Source of the DNA: Antedon mediterranea | Lineage: Eukaryota; Echinodermata; Crinoidea; Comatulida; Antedonidae | Assembly (NCBI RefSeq): GCF_964355755.1 | Contig: NC_092676.1 | Coordinates: 3,576,288-3,640,287 of the forward strand | Reading direction: 5' to 3' | DNA: 64,000 nucleotides | Shown: one piece after another, positions 55,445 to 64,000 of the stretch | How the letters are laid out: every line of letters starts with the position of its first letter | Position numbering within the stretch: the stretch's first letter is position 1 | Notes under the pieces: model-generated | Seen by the model: the letters and a program-made list of their open reading frames with translations, nothing else | Databases searched by the model: none | What the model was told of the DNA's origin: nothing | Made by a program: the position numbers and the translations under genes

Positions 55445-57175
55445 ATGGCTCATCATCAATGTTGTAAATTGCTGTTGTACAAGTGCCTGATTACATTGTA
55501 TAGTGTATTTCACTGCTGTTGTGCTCAATCCTATACTTTTACAAAACAACCTCAACCTGTTCTTGTTCGACAACGACAAACAGCAACGCTATCGTGTGAA
55601 TGGACACCTGAATTAAATGAAAACCATGATGTTGTATGGTCATTTTATTATCCTGAAGGTGGATTGGGTAAATCAATTGAACGTTCAACGTCAAAATACA
55701 TTTTAAAAAAAAGTGCAACATCTTCAAATCTTTCCATTTTGAATGTTGATTCTAAAGATGTAGGACGATACAAGTGTGATATCTCTGAAGGTGATGGTGT
55801 ATACAGTTCTTCTAAAACTACTTATGTAGTGATAGGAGAGTTAACGTGCAGTCCAGAATATGATAATGGTCACATAGGAACAATGATGTCATGTTCTTAT
55901 ACTACTTCTTATTCTCCATATGCTATTGATTTACAATGGTATAATGTAGAGAATAAAATTACTTTAGCAGCACAACAAAATGGTATCAAAGAATCAAGAG
56001 CTTTGACTGCTGAAGACGATGGAGCTGTATTTACTTGTAAAGCCACAATTAAATCTGAAAAGATAGGAAGTTGTGAGACTACTCCGCTAATATTGAATAT
56101 AGATGCGGAGATTGAACAATCTCCGCCAGGTACACTTCAGGTTGGTGATAGCTTTACCCTTACCTGCTCAGGGAAAGGTAATCCTGAGTATTATAATTAT
56201 ACATGGACGTGGAGTGGCAAACCTGTAGGATCGTCATCAAGTGAAAGACGATTTGCAATAGAGAGTGTGCTTACTGTGAAGGAGGTAACAAGCAAAAACA
56301 ATGGCAAAATAGTTACTTGTACCATTAGTCGTGATGGTCGTGACATCAGTACAGTGAGCTATACAATAAGTGTTGCAGAAAATACGCAAAGTACAACTGC
56401 ACGTTCACGCACAACACAAGGTAGGTCTACTGTTACAGACCTACTATCAGCAACAACATTATCATCAACCAAACTATCAGCCAACAATGTCACGCACGAC
56501 GAGCCCCAAACATTGATTATTGTCATTGGCGTGGTTGCAACAGTTATTGTGATTTTGACAACAGCAATTGTAATTTATATTTTACATAAGAGGCGCAAGA
56601 AACAGGATGACAAAAAGACAAAACCTGAAAGTGTATCATTGAAAGAACCAATGTATAGTAACACTGATCAAAATATTAACAGTTCTGAAAAATCACGCAT
56701 ACAAAATGGCACTCGGAGTGAAAAGTTGATAACAGATTTTACAGTATATGATGAGCCTACGATTTCAAGTTCAAATACTCAGTTGGAGACTATGTACGCA
56801 GAACCTGATAGGTTAGTAGCTGGTCACGATGCTAGGTATGACACGCCACGGAACGCTATAAGTCTTGATAATATCGATTCAGCGAATACTGATGAAGCGA
56901 GTGATGCTAAGCCAAGAAAAACAAAAAGCAGAGAAAGTATAGATGCAATGTATGCGAAACCAAACAAGTCTCGCAGTACAGAAAGTATTGATGATCTGTA
57001 TGCTAAGCCCAACAAACCGACTGCAAGAACGCCAGAGATTACCCGTGAAGACCCTACTAAGAAAAACGTAGAAGGCCTAACGTACGCAGATATAGAGTTT
57101 AAAGGCGGTACGTTTCCAAACCCTGAACCACAGGACTACGGACTTGATTACGCAACTGTACAGATAATGAAGTAA
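55445..57175 (+). CDS. IgR11: three-Ig inhibitory-type receptor, class B tail with two ITIMs
   Basis: A 576-residue protein (MAHHQCCKLLLYK), the only intact class B gene here. Ig1 Cys51/Cys111, Ig2 Cys150/Cys198 with the extra Cys135/Cys210, Ig3 Cys241/Cys292. Ser/Thr stalk to about 350; membrane helix 357-380; basic HKRRKKQ anchor. The tail carries five YxxP motifs: Y435, Y451, Y465, Y503 and Y519. It ends with LTYADI (Y547) and LDYATV (Y569), both fitting the ITIM pattern [ILVS]xYxx[ILV]. Known ITIMs recruit SHP-1/SHP-2 phosphatases and YxxP recruits Crk; use here is inferred. Its front and promoter are of the IgR6/IgR10 type, so tail class and front class assort independently. Confidence 0.92.
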   Translation: MAHHQCCKLLLYKCLITLYSVFHCCCAQSYTFTKQPQPVLVRQRQTATLSCEWTPELNENHDVVWSFYYPEGGLGKSIERSTSKYILKKSATSSNLSILNVDSKDVGRYKCDISEGDGVYSSSKTTYVVIGELTCSPEYDNGHIGTMMSCSYTTSYSPYAIDLQWYNVENKITLAAQQNGIKESRALTAEDDGAVFTCKATIKSEKIGSCETTPLILNIDAEIEQSPPGTLQVGDSFTLTCSGKGNPEYYNYTWTWSGKPVGSSSSERRFAIESVLTVKEVTSKNNGKIVTCTISRDGRDISTVSYTISVAENTQSTTARSRTTQGRSTVTDLLSATTLSSTKLSANNVTHDEPQTLIIVIGVVATVIVILTTAIVIYILHKRRKKQDDKKTKPESVSLKEPMYSNTDQNINSSEKSRIQNGTRSEKLITDFTVYDEPTISSSNTQLETMYAEPDRLVAGHDARYDTPRNAISLDNIDSANTDEASDAKPRKTKSRESIDAMYAKPNKSRSTESIDDLYAKPNKPTARTPEITREDPTKKNVEGLTYADIEFKGGTFPNPEPQDYGLDYATVQIMK

Positions 57176-57735
57176 ATATTTTCCCGCAACATTTACCAGT
57201 ACGTTTATTGTTACATTTATCATTACGAATTAACCTTTGACATGTGACGTAACCGCATCGTTCAATATTGCTTGTACTGTATATACAAAGCTATTTTAAT
57301 GCAATGTGTATTATTATAGGCCTAACAAGTAACAGTAAAACGAATTTCTATCGTAATGTTATACGTCATACGCATCTCAACAACGATCATGAAGGAATTT
57401 GTTGAAATTACTGGGATGCTAACATTTTATTTTATTAGAAACAGTATAATTCTAAAGATTTTCTGAAATATCAGATTTTAACCAAATGGCAAGTGAAGCG
57501 TTTTGACAAATCATGGACACGTGTCCCGCAAAAAAAAAATACAACTAATATTGGAAAACTCTCTCCATAATTTCAAGTTTAACTTTATCTACGGAGGCCT
57601 AGCTCAACACGGATGTTCTTTGCTGCAGCCGTGCTATAGAAAGGACAGCAGTTGTGTACGCAGTAGCAGTAAACAGACTTACAATAACATAAAAAGAGAA
57701 GGACAGGAAAGCCCCAAAGTTTTAATACAAGTTAC
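57176..57735. other. Intergenic between IgR11 and IgR12
   Basis: Near-identical to 2559-3112. No gene; the short frame at 57503-57742 runs into the promoter word. Confidence 0.6.
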
Positions 57736-57870
57736 ACTCTAGGGGGCAGTATATCCTGCTACTGGTTTTACCTGACAGTCGGTAATCTGTGACAATAACT
57801 TGAAACCGGATATCTAGTTATATTGCATAACGAGCCTGACGTTCAAAAACAGTGATTTGATACAGTACAC
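57736..57870 (+). promoter_or_regulatory. IgR12 promoter region: CTCF-like word
   Basis: CACTCTAGGGGGCAGTATAT lies at 57735-57754, about 475 bp before the start. The TATA-like box of IgR1 is degraded here (AGTTATATTGCAT near 57816), while ACAGTGATTTGATACAG is kept near 57850. Confidence 0.45.
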
Positions 57871-58221
57871 ATAAATCAGATCGAGTGAGTGTTTAAACTA
57901 GTACCATTTCTATCAAAGTTGGTTATTTCTTTTTAGACCGTAGCATATTACAATACACAGTGATTAGACACAGTTGAATCATAATCGAGAAGGTGCTTAA
58001 ACTGGATACAACTTCTATCATAACAAATGTGTGGCAACATCAACTAACAATGTAATGTATACAGTTTTACATTGTATTAAGTATCTTTAAATCATCGGAA
58101 TCTAGTATTTCTCAACGTTTTTATTCCGTACCAACAATCTCTATTTTGATAAGGAAATAATTTACACCAATCTATAGCAATATTTGGAACTCAACCATCG
58201 GAAGAAAATACACAGTTCGTA

Positions 58222-59704
58222 ATGGCTCGTCAGCAACATTGTACATTGCTAATTATATTGTATAGTATATTTCACTGCTGTTTTGGACTAACCTATTTGT
58301 TCACAGATCCACAATCGGTTCTCGTTACAGAAGGACAAACAGCAACTCTATTGTGTGTTTGGAAACCAGAATTGTTCGAACAGCATAACTTTGAATGGGT
58401 ATTATTCCCTCAGGATGACGGTGAATCTCAATCAATTAGAATGTCAAATTCAAAATACAATTTAATAAATAACGCAACATCTTCATATCTTTCCATTTCC
58501 AATGTTGATTCTGATGACGCGGGAAACTACAGGTGTGATATCATCGGAATGAATGAATTCAGTTATTCTGATCAGGCTGCCGTAGTGATAGGAGAAATAA
58601 TGTGCAATCCAGAATATGATAAAAGTGAGATAGGAACAAAGCTGAAATGTTCTTATACTTCTTCTTATCCTTTAAATGATATTTATTTACGATGGTATAA
58701 AGACGGAAATATAGTAATATCAGACACACAAGACAAACACGTTTTAGAATCAAGAGCTTTGACTGCTGAAGACGATGGAGCTGTATTTACTTGTAAAGCC
58801 ACAATTGGATCTCAAGTGATAGGAACTTGTGAAACTACTCCTCTAGTATTGACTATAGATGCAGAGATTGAACAATCACCACCAGGTCCACTTCAGGTTG
58901 GAGATAGCTTTAATCTTACCTGCTCAGGGAAAGGTAACCCCGATTATTATGAATATGAATGGACGTGGAATGGCAACCCCGTACGATCGTCACCAAATGA
59001 AAGTCGATTTTCAATAGGTAACGTGTTTATTGTGAAGGATGTATCAAGCAATGCCAATGGCAACATAATTACTTGTACCATTAGTCGTAGTGGTCGTAAC
59101 AGCAGTACAGCGAGGTATAAAATAAACGTTCTAAAAGAATATATCGAGTAGGCCTACAACACCAGGTAGACGTACGCAACAAGTCGTTACTGACAAACTC
59201 TCAGCAACTAATATCTCATCGGGTGACGAGCCCCCAACACTAATGGTTGTTATTAGTGTACTTGCAATTTTACTCGTACTTTTAGTAATAACAATAATAT
59301 ACACGTATTTGCAAAAAAGAAACGTATCTAGGGACAACATAATTCCTTTAAATAGACCATCGAATAATATTGGACACAATTACGATTATGTTGCGTCTTC
59401 AGACACACAGATCACCACGACAGGCAATGACACATACACGTATGATTATGCCATATATCCGTGTACACGTATCGCAGAGAACATTAGTGCTGAATACATT
59501 GAAGTAGAAGAGAGTTTCCATGATGGCCCACAAAAACCAGAACGAAATATGACCACATTCGAGAACGATGATGTGTCCTTACAAGCAACGGATATTTGCA
59601 GCAAAGAGGCCACGTACGAAAATGGTAAATTGCGTATCAAAGGCATAGCAACTTCTGACAAGGTGACAATTAAGTACGAAAATATTAAAACATCTACGCG
59701 TTAG
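58222..59704 (+). pseudogene. IgR12: class A receptor split by one frameshift before the membrane helix
   Basis: The first frame (58222-59151, 309 codons) gives a signal peptide and three complete Ig domains, then ends KINVLKEYIE. Comparison with IgR6 shows one extra nucleotide near 59135. The second frame runs through stalk, membrane helix (LMVVISVLAILLVLLVITII) and a full class A tail with YDYV, YDYAIY, AEYIEV, TYENGKL and IKYENI, to a stop at 59704. As it stands the locus would secrete a soluble three-Ig protein. Downstream it is the near twin of IgR1. One nucleotide decides between receptor and secreted form, so an assembly error or allele must be considered. Ig1 resembles IgR2/IgR7 more than IgR1. 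Confidence 0.82.
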
Positions 59705-60385
59705 AGAAGATGAGATGAGATAACTAAGATGACGTCACCTAGTTGTGGATGAGCTAATAATGATGCAAACGTGTACGAAAATGTTAAATTATCACCGAGA
59801 TTAAGAAGAGTTGGAATCAACATTTCAGATAATCGCGAAGATGACGTAACCAAGGTGCATGCGAGTAAAAAAACGACGTATACGAAAATGTATCGGTACG
59901 GACAAAAGCAGTGAAGTGTGCTAAGATATAGAGGAAGCAAAACTGAACCAAACGTACAGAATATTCATACAAAAACAAACAATGAAAACTGCACTAACGC
60001 ATATTATCATATAGACTTGTTTATGAAGTGTTCAATACCTAAATTAGAGGTTTATACCAGGTATGATATATTTAGTATTGATGTTTTTATTAGTGAAAAT
60101 GATAACTTTTAACATTTGCAAACTACTGTCCCCAACACGTACAGGGGTGTGACCTAAAAGTATTGTAAGACTAGTATGGGCCATGATACTTCCATGGTAA
60201 GAGAAATAGAAAAGTAGGCTAAATATATACGTTGAATTATTATAGCAGAGTATTAAAATATTGTAATTTTGTTTAAGGAAGTAAATCAAAAAATATTATA
60301 TTATAAATAATCAACTCTGAGATTAACATTAACCAGGAAAGGGAAGGAAGGAAGTATTAGAAAACAATGCAATATACATGGCTGC
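59705..60385 (+). other. 3' flank of IgR12 with tail remnants
   Basis: Nearly identical to 5124-5810: a VYENVKLS-like piece near 59775 and later AT-rich flank. Confidence 0.6.
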
Positions 60386-60468
60386 AGTCGCGTGCTCAAG
60401 TTAGTGTTTACCGACCGAGCAATTGACCGACATAGAGAGATGTAAAGTCGCATTGCAAGCGACTAATA
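60386..60468. repeat. Short inverted-repeat element, copy of 5813
   Basis: AGTCGCGTGCTCAAG...GCAAGCGACT, same as at 5813-5892 with two changes. Confidence 0.5.
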
Positions 60469-60808
60469 ATTAGCAGAATTAAACTGTACAGAAACGAGTA
60501 AAGAAAAACAGAATAAAGTTCATCGATAACATACTCTTATTTGGCATGAAATAAGCAACAATAAAATATCGATTATATGCAAGTACACGTGATTGTCCAA
60601 AATGGATTTTCCATGTTTCTATATAAAGCTGCGATTGTATACGCCATTAGATTTCTATATAAATATAAATATAATTTAATTATTAAACTTTAAGCAAGAA
60701 CTTATATATATTGATCGATATTTACACGTTGCAAATTAGTAATTTTGTAAAAATGTATTTAATAAATATTTTGCTTTAAGTCTATAATTTTTTACTGTAT
60801 ATTTATAA

Positions 60809-61084
60809 CTGCAAAGTTAACGGACAAAAACCTCGCATAAATCACTTGAATTGAGAGGTATAGAGAAATTGAACAGTACATTGTTAATTTTTTTTTAATA
60901 GTTAATAGACTTTTATTTCGCATCTTTCTTTCTTTGTTTAAATGAAATCTGAAAATTGGACCCCATTGGAAATAAGTTTGCTTTTTTGTCGACTTAATGG
61001 GTTATCCAGGTATTCTTTTAATACATTGTATATTTTAACTTTTTATGTATGAATATCGAATAAAATCAATCAATCAATCAATTT
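60809..61084 (+). mobile_element. CR1/L2-like LINE 3' tail
   Basis: Absent from the sister copy at 6530, so it inserted after the duplication. It has the GGACCCCATTGGAAATAAG...TTAATGGGTTATCC pattern of CR1-like 3' ends and finishes in AATCAATCAATCAATC, a short tandem tail. No coding part remains. Confidence 0.65.
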
Positions 61085-61479
61085 GACATTTTTGTATATT
61101 AATAGGCATGTGTTTTGTAACTTTTAAAGGTTACTTTATTATTACTTGTATTAATTTTTAATGTAACCGAGTAAATTACGTAATTTATTGTTTTATGACA
61201 TACAATACAGGAAATAAATTCAGACTTATGTTTTTATTTTACAGAGAATAAATAAATAGTATCAGATATCACAAATGTGTGAAGAAATACATTAAAAATA
61301 TTATTTTATTCTCTCAGCTTGAGTGTACTACTTACAGTACGCTCATGTAAATATATATTTAATTGAATATGTATAAGTAATTGTTTCTGTAATTGATTAT
61401 TATAAGAGAGCAGACAAATTAAACTTAATTTAAAGTAAATTTTTCCAAATGTTATTGTACTTGTTTGTTGATTAAGGAA

Positions 61480-61960
61480 CAAATGAATGGAAAGGGCACC
61501 AGTTGAGATCAACGTTAACGAGAATAAGAAAGAAAGTTGTAAAAAAAAAAATGAATATGACTGTGTAAAATCAGCAGACAATCGAAACGATAAAATGACT
61601 GAAACAGACAGTGAAAATGAGTATGATTATGTGGAAACATCAGGCATAGGCGTCAAAGAAGGCTCTGCAGAATACATTGAGGTTGTTGATGACAACACTG
61701 ATGCTGATTCCATGATTGCACTACTAAAAACAGAAACTAGTAGGCCTACTGTGGCTGAGTACAATGATGCTTCAATACAACAAAACTATATTTCAATAAA
61801 TATTAGAGAAAATGATAAAGAGGCTGAGTTCGAAAACAGTAAATTACATCGTGTTAAAGGTATCTTCGACGTATACGAAAACGCATCTGTACGCACAAAA
61901 CCACTGAAGTCTGCAAGGAAATAGAAGAAGCAAAACAGAACCAAACGTAAGATCAAAAAC
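61480..61960 (+). pseudogene. Class C receptor tail, orphan open frame
   Basis: The best kept of the tail relics. From 61487 the frame is open for 145 codons with NEYDCV, ENEYDYVETSG, AEYIEV, EYNDASI, NYISI and DVYENAS, ending LKSARK at 61924. The first ATG lies inside tail sequence and no signal peptide, Ig domain or membrane helix precedes it. A TTGATTAAG that could be a splice acceptor lies at 61465-61475. It matches the IgR10 tail and extends beyond it, so it may show the ancestral class C end. Either a relic or an alternative 3' exon for IgR12; no splice donor was identified. Confidence 0.65.
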
Positions 61961-62652
61961 AACGATGAAAACTTCACCAAACAATACATTACATCAAATA
62001 CCTCTTTAAAAAAATAAATATCTGCCATTTCAGTTTCCCAGGTATGATCTATTAAGGCTTTTGTTAAGTGAACTTTCACTTTTTCCAAAATACTCATAAT
62101 TTGACAAAATAAGCAATAATGACTAAATCATACGTTGAAATGTACAGTAATTAATTGGTTTGATGTTTAAGAAAATAAAATGAAATAAATTAGAGAGATG
62201 AATATTAACCAGAAAATAGAAGAGTAGGAAGTCCTAGAAAATAATTAGCAAGAATTGAAATCGTACAGGAAAAAAAGTCAGCAAACATAAGCATTCTAAC
62301 GTGATCGTCAAAATGGTCTATGATGGTTCTCTCTAAAACCTCGACTATACGTCATTAGATTTATATAAATATAATAATTATAACTAATAAACTTTAAGCA
62401 AGAACTAAATTGTTAAGTTATTTACACGTTACAAGTTTCTAGTTTTGTGAATATACATTTAATAAAATAATTGTACCAGGTATTACGAACGTTGGAAAGA
62501 TAGCTATCTTACACTTTAGTAATTTTTATTAAAAGATAGAGATAAACTTTAACTTCAGCATTTATCAAGTATTCCTGTCGTGTGTGGCAGCAGACGGCAA
62601 CTTACTTAAAAAGAAAAAAAGAAACAGGAATGATCCAACGTTTTAGTTTTAA
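61961..62652. other. Intergenic, IgR13 upstream region
   Basis: The first part matches 7400-8030; from about 62555 it switches to the IgR10-type upstream sequence (TCCTGTCGTGTGTGGCAGCAG). No gene. Confidence 0.55.
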
Positions 62653-62676
62653 GTTACTCTATAGGGGGCGGTATGC
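62652..62676 (+). promoter_or_regulatory. IgR13 CTCF-like word
   Basis: AGTTACTCTATAGGGGGCGG lies about 315 bp before the start codon, followed by TATGCATTACTAGTTTTACC. Confidence 0.45.
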
Positions 62677-62981
62677 ATTACTAGTTTTACCTATAGAATG
62701 GAATATGTTAAAATAACTGTATACAGGTTACGTAGTTGATGCTAATATCACTTTAGCAGGGGTACGCTACAATACAGTTCACAGTAATCTGAGTGTTTAA
62801 ACAGAGTATATTGTACCAACAACGTGCACATGTGAGCATCTACAAAAAGTATTATAAAGGCTAATTTTAAGTCTAAGTATAATTGAATTTTGTATTATTA
62901 TTTCTGGACATTTTTGATCCATACAATCTGGAATTTGATGGGTAAGGTAATCGATATTGAAGTTTAGCAGACGTGTTTATA

Positions 62982-64000
62982 ATGGCTCATCATCAACATT
63001 GTACATTGCTGATGGTTATATTGTATACTATTTTTTACTGCTGCTGTGCACAAACCTATACTTTTACAAAACATCCACAATCGGTTCTCGTTACGGAAGG
63101 ACAAACAGCAACGTTGTCGTGTGAATGGACAACAGCACCAACACATGACGTTTTCTGGTCTTTTTTTCGCTCGTGTTGGTACGCCTAAATTAATTGAAAG
63201 TTTAACATTAAAATACAATGTAACAAGTAAAGCAACATCTTCAAATCTTTCCATTTTTAATGTTGATTCTGATGACGTAGGAAGCTTAAGATACAGATGT
63301 GATATCTTGGATAGTGATTCATACAGTCTTTCTGAACTTGCTTCTGTAGTGCTAGCAGAAATAACGTGCAATCCAGAGAATGGCAATGGTGAGATAGGAA
63401 CAACGCTGACATGTTCTTATATTTTGTCTCATCCGTTAGATAATGTTGATTTATTATGGTTCAGATATGGAAGTGTAATTGAATCACATCACAAACAAAT
63501 GCATGTTTTAGAATCAAGGGTTTTGACTGCCGAAGACGATGGAGTTGTATTTACTTGTAAAGCCACAATGGGATCTCAAGTGATAGGAACTTGTGAAACT
63601 ACTCCGCTAATATTGAACATAGATGCAGAGATTGAACAATAACCACCAGGTCCACTTCAGGTTGGTGATAGCTTTAATCTCACGTGCTTTGGGAAAGGTA
63701 GTCCTGATCCTGGTAATTATATTTATGAATGGATATGGAACAACATTTCTGTAGATTCTTTGAAAAGTAATTGGCGATTTGCAATAAGCAATGTATTTAC
63801 TGTGAAGAGTGCGACAACCAAAGACAACGGTGAAATAGTTACTTGTACTGTCAGTCGTGTTGGACGTGACAGCAGTACAGAGAGCTATACAATAAACATT
63901 TCGGAGATTCCATTGAGTATATTAACTACACCTTTGCAATATTCTGTTACAGACCTATTACTATCAACCAATGTCTCGGACAATGAACCTCCAAAACTAA
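62982..64000 (+). pseudogene. IgR13: broken three-Ig receptor, cut by the window edge
   Basis: Starts MAHHQHCTLLMV with a normal signal peptide. Ig1 breaks at a run of T near 63165, where an extra base ends the frame at 63188; the next frame carries on through Ig1 and Ig2. A single C-to-A change turns a Ser codon into TAA at 63640-63642 (EIEQ-stop). Ig3 (LTCFGKGS...WIWNN...VTCTVSR) and the stalk stay readable to the right edge with a NVSDNEPPKL-like piece just before the membrane helix. Tail class is not visible. With two lesions it is most likely a pseudogene. Confidence 0.82.

Overview
This window is eukaryotic, AT-rich DNA, most likely from an echinoderm or a related marine deuterostome. 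The evidence is indirect: frequent TAGGCCTA-type words, tRNA-derived SINEs, Harbinger-like MITEs, several non-LTR retrotransposon fragments, and intronless genes spaced kilobases apart without operon structure. The taxon is an inference.

The window is dominated by a tandem array of 13 related loci, all on the + strand, named IgR1-IgR13 here. Each is or was a single-exon type I membrane receptor: signal peptide, three immunoglobulin domains, a Thr-rich stalk, one transmembrane helix and a tyrosine-rich tail. Nine have an ORF that reaches through the membrane segment: IgR1 3603-5123, IgR2 10934-12403, IgR3 14343-15899, IgR5 22229-23752, IgR6 25645-27144, IgR7 30256-31728, IgR9 44692-46407, IgR10 48546-50231 and IgR11 55445-57175. 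IgR4, IgR8, IgR12 and IgR13 carry frameshifts or stops; IgR13 runs off the right edge. Decayed pieces of further copies lie between them.

Three cytoplasmic tail classes recur behind similar ectodomains. Class A (IgR1, 2, 3, 5, 6, 7, 9, 12) has YDYV/YDYI, EYIEV and YENxK motifs; YxN is the known Grb2 SH2 docking form. Class B (IgR4, 8, 11) has repeated YxxP motifs, the Crk SH2 docking form, followed by two canonical ITIMs (absent in IgR4). Class C (IgR10) has two YxxP motifs, then a run of YDYV/YDNV/YDDV motifs. The layout resembles vertebrate paired-receptor clusters such as KIR, LILR and FCRL, but with no introns.

The array grew by block duplication. Roughly 17.0-25.3 kb (IgR4, IgR5, a relic, IgR6 promoter) matches 39.5-48.3 kb (IgR8, IgR9, a relic, IgR10 promoter). 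Roughly 2.44-7.9 kb matches 57.06-62.5 kb (IgR1/IgR12), and roughly 9.96-12.4 kb matches 29.4-31.7 kb (IgR2/IgR7). IgR7 is a chimera of an IgR2-type front and an IgR3-type tail. Most loci have a CTCF-like word (consensus CTMTAGGGGGCRGTAT, with variants) about 275-490 bp before the start codon; in the best examples a TATA-like sequence follows 70-100 bp later. This recalls the clustered protocadherin promoters.

Region by region: 1-2440 is a decayed PIF/Harbinger element cut into a class B tail remnant; 2.4-7.4 kb is IgR1 and its flank; 8-9.8 kb is a 5'-truncated L1/Tx1-like LINE; 10-32.3 kb holds IgR2-IgR7 with two 40-bp satellite arrays; 32.3-36.8 kb is a nested transposon stack; 36.8-39.3 kb is gene-poor; 39.8-64 kb holds IgR8-IgR13. 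How the receptors act together is inference: they look like surface recognition receptors with inhibitory or adaptor-recruiting tails, and no ligand can be read from the sequence.
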